This document shows, piece after piece, positions 15,761 to 24,026 of a DNA stretch of 64,000 bases. A program made the translations under genes and the position numbers. This DNA is from Rhodovulum visakhapatnamense. Lineage in GTDB: Bacteria; Pseudomonadota; Alphaproteobacteria; Rhodobacterales; Rhodobacteraceae. The notes under the pieces were generated by a model. That model ran no database searches. It saw nothing but the letters and a program-made list of their open reading frames with translations, and had not been told where the DNA came from. Within the stretch, counting starts at the first letter, position 1, and the number at the start of each line of letters is the position of its first letter. Location of the stretch: positions 1-64,000 of the forward strand of contig NZ_SOEB01000011.1 in the NCBI RefSeq assembly GCF_004365965.1, written 5' to 3'.

Positions 15761-15790
15761 GGCGGCGGACCCCTGTCCGGGTCCGCCGCC
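15761..15790 (+). terminator. 12-bp perfect hairpin between phnD and phnE1
   Basis: GGCGGCGGACCC (15761-15772), loop CTGTCC, GGGTCCGCCGCC (15779-15790), then TT. It likely stabilises or partly terminates the phnCD message so that the binding protein is made in excess over the permeases. Confidence 0.6.
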
Positions 15791-15812
15791 TTCACGTGAA
15801 AGCACCCCCGTC

Positions 15813-16679
15813 ATGGCCGACAGCTTCCCCGCCTCCCGGACCGATCCGATCCGCAGCCGCTATCTCGATCTGGTGCGGCGCCGGCAGCTTTATTCGGGCC
15901 TGACGCTGACCATCTTCGCGGTGCTGATGGCGTCGGGCTTCGGGCTTGCGAATGACCGCAATGCCGGCGGGTTCCTGGACGGGATCGGCAACATCTTCGC
16001 CTTTCCGGCCAATGTGATCGAAGAGGCCGCCGCCAAGATCGCCGACATGCCCGCCAACCTGCTGCGGTTCTTTCCGGCACTGGTCGAGACGGTCAATATC
16101 GCCGCGGTCTCGACCCTTGTGGGCGGGACGGCAGGCTTTGCGCTGGCGCTTTTGTCGACCCGGGGGCTGGCGCCCTGGGCGCTGGCGATCCCGCTCTTTC
16201 GCCGGGCGATGGACGTGATGCGGGCAGTGCCCGAGATCGTCATCGCGCTGGTGCTGATCTACGTGCTGGGCGGCGGGCCGGTGCCCGCGATGATCGCCAT
16301 CGCCTTTCATACCGCGGGCGCGCTGGGCAAGCTGTTCTCGGAGGTCAACGAGAATGCCGACCTGAAGCCGGTCGAGGGGCTCGCCTCGGTCGGCGCGGGC
16401 TGGGCGCAGCGGATGTGGCTGGGGGTCGTGCCGCAGGTCGCGCCGAATTACCTCAGCTATGCGCTGTTGCGCTTCGAGATCAATATCCGCGCCTCGGCGA
16501 TCCTGGGCTTCGTCGGCGCGGGGGGGCTCGGCTACGAGCTGAAGAACGCGATGTCCTGGGGGCAGGGGCGGTTCGACCAGGCGGCGGCGATCTTCCTGCT
16601 GCTCTTCGCGGCCATCGTCGTCTTCGACCAGGTGTCGAGCCATGTCCGCGACCGCCTGACAAAGGGAGCCGCCGCATGA
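15813..16679 (+). CDS. phnE: PhnE1, phosphonate ABC transporter permease
   Basis: A 288-residue inner-membrane permease with about six hydrophobic segments. It has the cytoplasmic EAA-type loop near residue 180 (EVNENADLKPVEGLASVGAG) that docks on PhnC, followed by a VVPQVAPNYLSY segment. It forms the channel with PhnE2. The stop overlaps the start of phnE2 as ATGA, indicating translational coupling. Confidence 0.92.
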   Translation: MADSFPASRTDPIRSRYLDLVRRRQLYSGLTLTIFAVLMASGFGLANDRNAGGFLDGIGNIFAFPANVIEEAAAKIADMPANLLRFFPALVETVNIAAVSTLVGGTAGFALALLSTRGLAPWALAIPLFRRAMDVMRAVPEIVIALVLIYVLGGGPVPAMIAIAFHTAGALGKLFSEVNENADLKPVEGLASVGAGWAQRMWLGVVPQVAPNYLSYALLRFEINIRASAILGFVGAGGLGYELKNAMSWGQGRFDQAAAIFLLLFAAIVVFDQVSSHVRDRLTKGAAA

Positions 16680-17983
16680 GCGATACCGCCCTGCTGAAAC
16701 GGGGCGCGGTCGGCCTGATCGGGCGCAAGCGCCTGACAGCCTTCGCGTTTCCGGGGCTGGTGCTGGCCTATCTGGCCTATGTCGCCATCGCCTTCGACGT
16801 GGCCGGGCTGGCCGAGAGGGCGCGGCTTGACAATGGCCGGACGCTGCTGGCCGACAGCTACAGCTACAAGACCCATGTCACCCGCGACAACCGCTCGGGC
16901 GAGGTCACCGTCGCGATCGAGGGCGAACGGAAGGGCACCTATGCCCCCGATGCGCCGCCCGACTGGGTCGAGCGCAAGGGCGCGCGCACCGAAATCGACC
17001 TGGGCGATGGCCATCTGGTCAGTTTCGGGCCGGAGATGGTGAGCTATAGCGTCCCGGGCTACGGGCTGATCGAGGCGCGGCCGAGCCCGTCCGCCGGGGT
17101 CGAGACCAACCTGACCGGGCCGCTGCCGGACTGGATCAGCCTGTCGCGCAACCGGCTTGCGGTGACGACCGAGGCCGGGCGGCTGACCGTGACCCGCAAC
17201 CGCACCGAGGTGTTCCGGTATTTCGTCGGATGGGAGCTGTTCTTCTTCACCCTCGACAGCCCCTATCACGGGCACTCGGCAGCAAGCCTTCTGTTCGGGC
17301 CGCAGATCGATCCTGATCGCAGCAATCTCGCGGGCGCTTGGCACGATTTCTGGCGCAACCCGATGTGGCGCCATGCGGACGTCGCCTGGGCGCTGTTCGA
17401 AACCGTGCTGATGGCCTTTCTCGGCACCATGGGGGCCGCGCTGGTGGCGCTGCCGCTGGCCTTTCTGGCGGCGCGGAACTTCACGCCTGTGATGGCGATC
17501 CGCTTCGGCATAAGGCGGGTCTTCGACTTCGTGCGCGGGGTCGACGGGCTGATCTGGACCATCGTTCTGGCGCGTGCCTTCGGGCCGGGGCCGATGACCG
17601 GGGCGCTGGCGATCCTGTTCACCGACAGCGGCACCTTCGGCAAGATGTTCTCGGAGGCGCTGGAAAATGTCGACCGGCGGCAGATAGAAGGCGTGCAGTC
17701 GACCGGGGCGCCGCTCTTGGCGCGCTACCGCTTCGGGGTGATCCCGCAGATCACGCCGGTGCTGCTGTCGCAGGCGCTGTACTATCTGGAATCGAATACC
17801 CGCAGCGCCACCGTGATCGGCGCCATCACCGGCGGCGGCATCGGGCTTTTGCTGACCCAGGCGATCATCACCCAGAAGGACTGGGAAGAGGTCAGCTATT
17901 ACATCGTTCTGATCGTGCTGATGGTGTCGGCGATGGACTGGATCTCGGGGATCCTCCGCCGCCGCCTGATCCGCGGCGCCTGA
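16676..17983 (+). CDS. phnE: PhnE2, phosphonate ABC transporter permease with large periplasmic insertion
   Basis: A 435-residue permease, about 150 residues longer than PhnE1. The first membrane helix (about 20-42) is followed by a hydrophilic, strand-rich stretch (about 45-200) that would lie in the periplasm. The ordinary permease core comes after it, with the EAA loop EALENVDRRQIEGVQSTGAP near 335. It starts at an ATG overlapping the phnE1 stop. The extra domain is presumably involved in contact with PhnD, though that is only inference. Confidence 0.9.
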   Translation: MSDTALLKRGAVGLIGRKRLTAFAFPGLVLAYLAYVAIAFDVAGLAERARLDNGRTLLADSYSYKTHVTRDNRSGEVTVAIEGERKGTYAPDAPPDWVERKGARTEIDLGDGHLVSFGPEMVSYSVPGYGLIEARPSPSAGVETNLTGPLPDWISLSRNRLAVTTEAGRLTVTRNRTEVFRYFVGWELFFFTLDSPYHGHSAASLLFGPQIDPDRSNLAGAWHDFWRNPMWRHADVAWALFETVLMAFLGTMGAALVALPLAFLAARNFTPVMAIRFGIRRVFDFVRGVDGLIWTIVLARAFGPGPMTGALAILFTDSGTFGKMFSEALENVDRRQIEGVQSTGAPLLARYRFGVIPQITPVLLSQALYYLESNTRSATVIGAITGGGIGLLLTQAIITQKDWEEVSYYIVLIVLMVSAMDWISGILRRRLIRGA

Positions 17984-18036
17984 TCCCGCACCTTCCCCGC
18001 GGGGACGATGCGTCCCGCTTTCCGAGGAGCCCGCCG

Positions 18037-18654
18037 ATGCCCCGCCTGTCCGCCGAGACGCCGGTCGTTCATCCCGAGTGTTCGGTCACGGGCTGTACCC
18101 TTGGCCGCTATGTCGAGATCGGGCAGGGCGCGCGGCTGCTCAACGTCGCCATGGGCGATTATTCCTATTGCGACCGCTATGCCGACATCGCCAATGCCGA
18201 TCTGGGCAAGTTCGCCAATATCGCCGCCTTCACCCGGATCGGGCCCACCGATCACCCGATGCAGCGCGCGAGCCTGCACCATTTCCTGTATCGCTCGGCC
18301 GATTACTGGGAGGATGCCGGGGACGACCCGGCCTTCTTCGCCCATCGTGCCAGCCGCCGCGCCCGGATCGGACATGATACCTGGATCGGTCATGGCGCCA
18401 TCGTCCGCCCCGAGGTGACGGTGGGCGACGGAGCGGTGGTGGGGGCGGGCGCCGTGGTGACCCGCGATGTGGCGCCCTATACCATCGTGGCCGGGGTCCC
18501 GGCGGTGCCGATCCGCGACCGCTTTGCCCCCGCCATCGCCCGGCGGCTGCAGGCGCTGGCCTGGTGGGACTGGGACCATGCGGCGCTGCGGCGCGCGCTG
18601 GAAGACTTCCGCACCCTCTCTGTCGAGGCCTTCCTCGAGGCCCATGGCGGCTGA
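18037..18654 (+). CDS. Phosphonate-cluster hexapeptide-repeat acyltransferase (TIGR03308-like)
   Basis: A 205-residue left-handed beta-helix protein of the kind found in phn operons and related to chloramphenicol/xenobiotic acetyltransferases. Hexapeptide repeats run from about residue 13 to 165. An insertion loop (HHFLYRSADYWEDAGDD) carries the likely catalytic His, and a terminal VTVGDGAVVGAGAVVTRDV coil completes the helix. It may acetylate aminoalkylphosphonates as PhnO does, but no substrate can be read from the sequence. The ATG at 18037 follows CGAGGAG. A 9-bp hairpin lies after the stop. Confidence 0.85.
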   Translation: MPRLSAETPVVHPECSVTGCTLGRYVEIGQGARLLNVAMGDYSYCDRYADIANADLGKFANIAAFTRIGPTDHPMQRASLHHFLYRSADYWEDAGDDPAFFAHRASRRARIGHDTWIGHGAIVRPEVTVGDGAVVGAGAVVTRDVAPYTIVAGVPAVPIRDRFAPAIARRLQALAWWDWDHAALRRALEDFRTLSVEAFLEAHGG

Positions 18655-18683
18655 GCCCGCCGCGCGGGCCGCCGGACAGCAAA

Positions 18684-18712
18684 AGGGGGACGGGCCGAAG
18701 CCGCGTCCCCCT
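18684..18712 (+). terminator. Hairpin after the phnC-to-transferase transcript
   Basis: AGGGGGACG (18684-18692) and CGTCCCCCT (18704-18712) form a perfect 9-bp stem with a smaller GGC/GCC stem inside the loop. A second, AT-rich fold (AAAACC near 18773, GGTTTTT near 18797-18803) follows. The convergent 241-bp gap 18655-18895 shows nothing else but an AT-rich stretch at 18790-18895. Confidence 0.5.
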
Positions 18713-18895
18713 GAGCCTGCTGAAATCGAAACTGAAATCCCCGGTCGCCTGACGGCGGAACAACCTCTACCGAAAACCCCGATCACACCGTTTAACGGTT
18801 TTTAGTATAGCTCGTCTTTGTGGCGAAAGCCCATGGAATTGGTTGCCGGTAGGTGAATTTTCTGCGACGCGGCTATAAATTTTGCTGCGTTGCGG

Positions 18896-20077
18896 CTATT
18901 CCGCCGCCATATCCAGCGCATGGATGCGATGGGCGAAGCGATGCGCCGCCTCGCCGGCCAGATAGGTCAGCCGCCCGCCCGCAATGGTCATCTCGACCGC
19001 GCGAGTCTCTTCGTTGATCACGCACAGATCCGCCCGGCGTCCGAAATCGAGCCGGCCGCGGTCGGGCAGGCGCAGGATCTCGGCCGGGTGCTGCGAGATC
19101 ATCGCCCAGGCCTGCGGCAGCGACCTGAGACCCAGATCGACGAGCCGCCAGACCGCATGGGGCAGCGCCGGATAATAGAAGTCGGACACCAGCGCGTCGC
19201 AAAGCCCCTGGGCGATCAGATCGGTCGCCGAGGCGTTGCCCGCCTGCGAGCCGCCCCGCGCCACATTGGGCGCACCCAGCAGCACCGGATCGTTCATCGC
19301 CTTGGCGGCGGCGGCGGCGCGGCGGGTGGTCGGGAACTCGGCGATCCGGGCCCCGATCATCGAAAACCGCTCGCGGGTCTCGCCGTCGGGGTCGTCATGC
19401 GACCCGTAAAGCACACCCATCGCGTCGAACGCCTCGGCCAGCCGGCACAGATAGCGCGGCACGTCGGGCGCCATTGCCTGCGCGGCGGCGACCGCGGCCA
19501 TGTGATCCCGCACGGACCGGCCGTTTTCGGTCGCCCAGTGGTGCAGCCGCTCGGGCCGCGCGCGCGCCAGCTCTTCGGCCTCTTCGAGGTGGTTGTTGAA
19601 GACGACATAGTCGATGCCGTGCCGTTCGACCGCCTCGAGCAGGCGTTGGGCGGTGCCCACGGTATGGGTTTCGCAGCGCAGCTGGATGCGCAGGTCGGTC
19701 AGCATCCGCGGCCGGTAGGCGTCGAGCGCGGCCATCAAGGCCTCGGCCTGATCGGGGGCACGGCGTCCGCCCTCCCAGGACCAGCCCTGCGCAAGCCAGC
19801 CGGTGGTGATGCCGTTCGCGGCCGCCTCGCGGTCGGTCGCGGCCAGCCCGACCTCCAGCGCGAAGGGCGCGGCAGGGCGGGGCGCGATATGCCGTTCGAA
19901 GGCGTCGCCATGCAGATCGACGATGCCCGGCAGGATCAGATAGCCCGACAGATCGACCTCGGGCAGCGGGCCCTTGGTGATCCGGCCATCGGCAATGGCA
20001 AGCGAGCGCCGCTGCAGCTCGCCGTCGCGCAGGATGGTGGCGCCGGTAAAGCGCAGGGGCTGAAGGTACTGGGGCAT
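18896..20077 (-). CDS. PhnM-like metal-dependent hydrolase, divergent paralogue
   Basis: A 393-residue amidohydrolase-superfamily protein related to PhnM, the RPnTP diphosphatase of the C-P lyase pathway. Metal motifs are visible but altered: LPGIVDLHGDAFERHIAPRP where canonical PhnM has LHTDNLERH, then GSHDD and LVSDFYYPAL. It lies downstream of phnF on the leftward strand. The 110-bp gap before it contains TTGTCAT (20148-20142), resembling half a Pho box, and a GTGACG/CGTCAC repeat (20101-20129). A canonical phnM exists at 26870, so this copy may act on another compound. Confidence 0.82.
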   Translation of the reverse strand: MPQYLQPLRFTGATILRDGELQRRSLAIADGRITKGPLPEVDLSGYLILPGIVDLHGDAFERHIAPRPAAPFALEVGLAATDREAAANGITTGWLAQGWSWEGGRRAPDQAEALMAALDAYRPRMLTDLRIQLRCETHTVGTAQRLLEAVERHGIDYVVFNNHLEEAEELARARPERLHHWATENGRSVRDHMAAVAAAQAMAPDVPRYLCRLAEAFDAMGVLYGSHDDPDGETRERFSMIGARIAEFPTTRRAAAAAKAMNDPVLLGAPNVARGGSQAGNASATDLIAQGLCDALVSDFYYPALPHAVWRLVDLGLRSLPQAWAMISQHPAEILRLPDRGRLDFGRRADLCVINEETRAVEMTIAGGRLTYLAGEAAHRFAHRIHALDMAAE

Positions 20078-20187
20078 GTCGCTGCTCGGGCGGTTATGAG
20101 GTGACGTAGCGAGCGAAATACCCCGTCACTGTATCGCCGGTATGACAAGGGTTGCAGCTCTGCCCTCAATTCGATCAAATGCGGTAC

Positions 20188-20898
20188 TCAATCGGGCGCG
20201 ACGATCAGGCTGACGCGGTCGCCCGCGAACCAGGTGCGGCCGTATTCGACCGGTTGGCCCCCGGCATCGACATTGACCGACACGCTGCGCAGGATCGGGT
20301 CGCCCGGGCGCAGGTCCAGATGCAGGGCCTGGGTCGGCGTCGCGCGCTTGGCGGTCAGCCGGGTCGAGGCGCGGGTGTAGTCCGCGACGCCCGCGCGCGC
20401 CAGCGCCCGGGTCACCGACGGGTCCTCGGCCAGCGCGTCGAGCAGCCCGGGCAGCCGGTCGGCCGGGAACACGCTGCGGAAAAGCGCGAGCGGCTGGCCA
20501 TCGGCCAGCGAGATGCCCTCGTAGACATGAACGGCCGCGCCTTCGGGCAGGGCCAGCGCCTCGGCCTCGCGCCGGTCGGCCTTGCCGGTCGTGCGCAGCA
20601 GCACCTTGCGGTCGGCGCTGCGCCCGGCCGCGGCGAGGTTCTGGTGAAACCGCACCCGGCGGCCCAGCGGATAGTCGGTCGGCCGGGCCGCGACATAGAC
20701 GCCCGAGCCGCGCCGGGCATGCACCAGCCGCGCCTCGGCCAGATCGGCCAGCGCCCGCCGGACGGTGTGGCGGTTGACCCCGAACCGGCGCGCCAGGTCG
20801 GCCTCGGTCGGCAGCTTGTCGCCCGGCCGGTAGCGGCCCGCGGCGATTTCGTCGCGAAGCGTCGCGGCGATCGAGATCCAGAGCGCGGTCGGGGTCAT
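20188..20898 (-). CDS. phnF: PhnF, GntR/HutC-family regulator
   Basis: A 236-residue repressor. The N-terminal winged helix (about 5-72) contains RYRPGDKLPTEADLARRFGVNRHTVRRALADL, split here as a typical GntR recognition helix region. The C-terminal UTRA effector domain (about 90-232) contains the usual DPILRSVSVNVDAGGQPVEY. PhnF proteins repress phn genes and respond to pathway metabolites or phosphate status. It diverges from phnG over a 123-bp gap with tandem TTGTMTAG words that are probably its operator. Confidence 0.9.
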   Translation of the reverse strand: MTPTALWISIAATLRDEIAAGRYRPGDKLPTEADLARRFGVNRHTVRRALADLAEARLVHARRGSGVYVAARPTDYPLGRRVRFHQNLAAAGRSADRKVLLRTTGKADRREAEALALPEGAAVHVYEGISLADGQPLALFRSVFPADRLPGLLDALAEDPSVTRALARAGVADYTRASTRLTAKRATPTQALHLDLRPGDPILRSVSVNVDAGGQPVEYGRTWFAGDRVSLIVAPD

Positions 20899-20955
20899 GT
20901 CATCGAAACTTCATCCAGGTGCCGCTTGCGCGACTCGGGAAGCGCGCGTAGGGAT

Positions 20956-20982
20956 TTGTCTAGTTGTATAGTGTCTGTGTAG
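20956..20982. promoter_or_regulatory. Candidate PhnF operator: tandem TTGTMTAG repeats
   Basis: TTGTCTAG (20956-20963) is followed directly by TTGTATAG (20964-20971) and then, after 3 bases, by CTGTGTAG (20975-20982). The words resemble HutC-family half sites and sit between the divergent phnF and phnG starts, where a PhnF operator is expected. Confidence 0.5.
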
Positions 20983-21021
20983 AGATCGGACAAGCCTGTG
21001 GACAAATCGGCAAGCAGTCGG

Positions 21022-21468
21022 ATGACCGAACCGGGAACGCGTCGCGAATGGATGGGTCTGTTGGCCCGCGCGCCTGCGGCGACGCTGGAGCGCCTGTGGA
21101 TAAGTCTGGGGCCAGATCCCGAATTCGCATGGCTTCGACCCCCCGAAACCGGAGGGGTGATGGTGCGCGGCCGGATGGGGGGCACGGGCGCGCCCTTCAA
21201 CCTCGGGGAGGTGACGGTTACCCGCTGTGCGCTGCGGCTGCAAGAGGGGCGCGCGGTCGGCCATGCCTGGGTGCAGGGGCGCGACAAGGCCAAGGCGCGC
21301 CGGGCCGCGCTGGCCGATGCGCTGATGCAGACCGGGCGGGCGGACGATGTGCGCGCCCGGCTGCTGGACCCGCTGGCCGAAGAGATGGCGGCGGCCGAAA
21401 CGGCGCGGGCGGCGCGGGCCGCCGCGACCCGGGTCGAGTTCTTCACCATGGTGCGCGGAGAGGATTGA
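21022..21468 (+). CDS. phnG: PhnG, C-P lyase core subunit
   Basis: A 148-residue subunit of the PhnGHIJ core complex, which attaches phosphonate to ribose from ATP. Family features: RREWMGLLARAPAATLERLW at the N-terminus, PFNLGEVTVTRCALRL, and a GRDKAKARRAALADALMQT helix. The ATG at 21022 is preferred because it aligns with known PhnG starts. A GTG at 20998 adds eight residues; neither has a strong ribosome site. First gene of phnGHIJKL-phnN. Confidence 0.9.
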   Translation: MTEPGTRREWMGLLARAPAATLERLWISLGPDPEFAWLRPPETGGVMVRGRMGGTGAPFNLGEVTVTRCALRLQEGRAVGHAWVQGRDKAKARRAALADALMQTGRADDVRARLLDPLAEEMAAAETARAARAAATRVEFFTMVRGED

Positions 21469-21472
21469 GGCG

Positions 21473-22042
21473 ATGGACGTTCAGGCCCTGTCAGGCGGCT
21501 TTGCCGACACCCCGCGCGAGGCGGCGCAGGCGTTTCGCGCGGCGCTGACCGCGATGGCCCGGCCCGGGCGCATCGAGGACGTCGCGGGCGCGCGGCCGCC
21601 CGCGCCGCTGTCGGTTGCCGCCGGCACGCTTTTGCTGGTGCTGGCCGATCCCGCGACCCCGGTGCATCTGGCCGGGCCGCTCGACCGGCCCGAAATCCGC
21701 GACTGGCTGCGGTTTCACACCGGGGCGCCGCTTTCGGACCGCGCGGGCGCCGTCTTTGCCGTCGGGCGCTGGGCCGATCTGCTGCCGCTCGATGCCTACA
21801 GCCTCGGGACGCCCGATTATCCCGACCGCTCGGCCACGCTGATCGTCGAGATGGACGCGCTTGACGCCACGGGGGCGCGGCTGACCGGCCCCGGCATCGA
21901 GACCAGCCATGGGCTGTCGCTGCCCGAGATCTCGGCCTTCCGGGCCAATCGGGCGCGGTTTCCGCTGGGGCTCGACTTCTTCTTTACCGCGGGCGTCCGG
22001 CTGGCCGCGCTGCCCCGCAGCACGCATGTGGAGGCCGTCTGA
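21473..22042 (+). CDS. phnH: PhnH, C-P lyase core subunit
   Basis: A 189-residue subunit of the PhnGHIJ complex, structurally related to PLP enzymes but without cofactor. Typical features: GGFADTPREAAQAFRAAL and MARPG near the N-terminus, a GTDYPDRSATLI-like segment (GTPDYPDRSATLIV), and a C-terminal FPLGLDFFFTAGVRLAALPRST. It starts 5 bases after phnG, and its stop shares one base with the phnI ATG (TGATG). Confidence 0.93.
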   Translation: MDVQALSGGFADTPREAAQAFRAALTAMARPGRIEDVAGARPPAPLSVAAGTLLLVLADPATPVHLAGPLDRPEIRDWLRFHTGAPLSDRAGAVFAVGRWADLLPLDAYSLGTPDYPDRSATLIVEMDALDATGARLTGPGIETSHGLSLPEISAFRANRARFPLGLDFFFTAGVRLAALPRSTHVEAV

Positions 22043-23133
22043 TGTATGTTGCCGTCAAGGGGGGCGAGCGGGCGATCGACAATGCCCATGCCTGGCTGGC
22101 CGAGGAACGCCGGGGCGATGCGGCGGTCCCGGAACTCGCCGTCGCCCAGATCCGCGAACAGATGACGCTGGCGGTCAACCGGGTGATGGCCGAGGGGTCG
22201 CTGTACGATCCCGATCTGGCGGCGCTGGCGATCAAGCAGGCGCGCGGCGATCTGATCGAGGCGATCTTCCTGATCCGCGCCTATCGCACCACCCTGCCGC
22301 GTCTGGGCGCGTCCGAACCGGTCGAGACCGGCGCGATGCGCTGCGACCGCCGGATCTCGGCCACCTTCAAGGACGTCCCCGGCGGGCAGGTGCTGGGGCC
22401 GACCTTCGATTATACCCACCGGCTGCTGGATTTCGCGCTGGCCGCCGAGGGCGAGGTGCCGGAGGCCGCGACCGCCGCCCCGGACCCGGCGCCGAAGCCC
22501 CGGATCACCGGGCTTCTGGACCGCGACGGGTTGATCGAGACGGAACCGGCCTCGGACGAGACCCCGCCCGACCTGACCCGCGAACCGCTGGGCTTTCCCG
22601 CGGGCCGCGCGCTGCGGCTGCAGGCGCTGACCCGCAGCGACGAGGGCTTTGCGCTGGGCATGGCCTATTCGACCCAGCGGGGTTACGGGCGGAACCACCC
22701 CTTCGTGGGCGAGCTGCGTCTTGGCCGGGTCGGCGTCGAGGTCGAGATCCCCGAACTGGGCTTTGCCGTCGAGATTGCCGAGATCGAGCTGACCGAATGC
22801 GAGACCGTGAACCAGTTCGCGGGCTCGAAGACCGAGCCGCCGCAATTCACCCGGGGCTATGGCCTGGTCTTCGGCCAGTCCGAGCGCAAGGCGATTTCGA
22901 TGGCGCTGGTCGACCGGGCGCTGCGCTGGGAGGACCTGGGCGAGGATTTCACGGGCGCCCCGGCGCAGGATGCCGAATTCGTCATCTCGCATGGCGACAA
23001 CATCCAGGCCTCGGGGTTTCTGGAACATATCAAGCTGCCGCATTACGTGGATTTCCAGTCCGAGCTGGAGCTGGTGCGGCGGATCCGGGCCGAAGCCGCA
23101 GCCAGCGCGGCCGAGCGGGAGGCGGCGGAATGA
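22042..23133 (+). CDS. phnI: PhnI, C-P lyase nucleosidase/core subunit
   Basis: A 363-residue subunit that displaces adenine from ATP with phosphonate together with PhnGHL. The N-terminus MYVAVKGGERAIDNAHAWLAEERR is diagnostic. Other conserved blocks are QAIRLMVE-like TLAVNRVMAEGSLYDPDLAALAIKQA (given in part) and HPFVGELRLGRVGVE. The stop overlaps the phnJ start as ATGA. Length matches the family. Confidence 0.94.
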   Translation: MYVAVKGGERAIDNAHAWLAEERRGDAAVPELAVAQIREQMTLAVNRVMAEGSLYDPDLAALAIKQARGDLIEAIFLIRAYRTTLPRLGASEPVETGAMRCDRRISATFKDVPGGQVLGPTFDYTHRLLDFALAAEGEVPEAATAAPDPAPKPRITGLLDRDGLIETEPASDETPPDLTREPLGFPAGRALRLQALTRSDEGFALGMAYSTQRGYGRNHPFVGELRLGRVGVEVEIPELGFAVEIAEIELTECETVNQFAGSKTEPPQFTRGYGLVFGQSERKAISMALVDRALRWEDLGEDFTGAPAQDAEFVISHGDNIQASGFLEHIKLPHYVDFQSELELVRRIRAEAAASAAEREAAE

Positions 23134-24026
23134 CCCAGGCGGAAATCCGGGGCGAGGCCCCCGGGGCGGACTACACCTTCGCCTATCTCGACGAACAGAC
23201 CAAGCGGATGATCCGGCGGGCGCTTTTGAAGGCGCTGGCAGTGCCGGGCTATCAGGTGCCCTTCGCCAGCCGCGAGATGCCGATGCCCTATGGCTGGGGC
23301 ACCGGGGGCGTGCAGGTCTCGGCCGCGGTGCTGACGCCCGAGGATACGCTGAAGGTGATCGACCAAGGCGCCGACGACACCACCAACGCCGTCTCGATCC
23401 GCAAGTTCTTCCAGAAGACGGCGGGTATTGCCGTGACCGAGCATACCGGCGAGGCGACGGTGATCCAGACCCGTCACCGCATCCCCGAAGCGCCGCTGAC
23501 CGAGGGGCAGATCCTTGTCTATCAGGTGCCGATCCCGGAACCCTTGCGGTTTCTGGAACCGCGCGAGACCGAGACCCGCAGGATGCATGCGCTGGAAGAG
23601 TACGGGCTGATGCATGTGAAGCTTTACGAGGACATCGCCCGCCATGGCGAGATCGCGACCGCCTATGCCTATCCGGTGAAAATCGAGGGGCGCTATGTGA
23701 TGGACCCCTCGCCGATCCCGAAATTCGACAACCCCAAGCTGAGGATGGCGGCGATCCAGCTGTTCGGCGCCGGGCGCGAGCAGCGGATCTATGCGCTGCC
23801 GCCCTACACGGAGGTGGTGAGCCTCGATTTCGAGGATCATCCCTTCGTGCCGGGCAAGGCCGAAGGGGCCTGCGCGCTGTGCGGGTCGGAGACAAGCTAT
23901 CTGGACGAGGTGATCGTCGATGACCGGGGCGGGCGGATGTTCGTCTGTTCCGACACCGATTACTGCGCCGGGCGGCGGGCCGCAGGATATCGCGGTGAGA
24001 TGGCCGCAGAGGAGGGCGGGGCATGA
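23130..24026 (+). CDS. phnJ: PhnJ, alpha-D-ribose 1-methylphosphonate 5-phosphate C-P lyase
   Basis: A 298-residue radical-SAM-like enzyme that cleaves the C-P bond, releasing methane from methylphosphonate. Four cysteines, C248, C251, C273 and C279, keep the C-x2-C-x21-C-x5-C spacing of the E. coli enzyme. There the first three hold the 4Fe-4S cluster and the last forms the thiyl radical. N-terminal motifs DYTFAYLDEQTKRMIRRA and MPMPYGWGTGG are also present. The intact cysteine set argues for an active pathway. It overlaps phnI and phnK by 4 bases each. Confidence 0.96.
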   Translation: MTQAEIRGEAPGADYTFAYLDEQTKRMIRRALLKALAVPGYQVPFASREMPMPYGWGTGGVQVSAAVLTPEDTLKVIDQGADDTTNAVSIRKFFQKTAGIAVTEHTGEATVIQTRHRIPEAPLTEGQILVYQVPIPEPLRFLEPRETETRRMHALEEYGLMHVKLYEDIARHGEIATAYAYPVKIEGRYVMDPSPIPKFDNPKLRMAAIQLFGAGREQRIYALPPYTEVVSLDFEDHPFVPGKAEGACALCGSETSYLDEVIVDDRGGRMFVCSDTDYCAGRRAAGYRGEMAAEEGGA

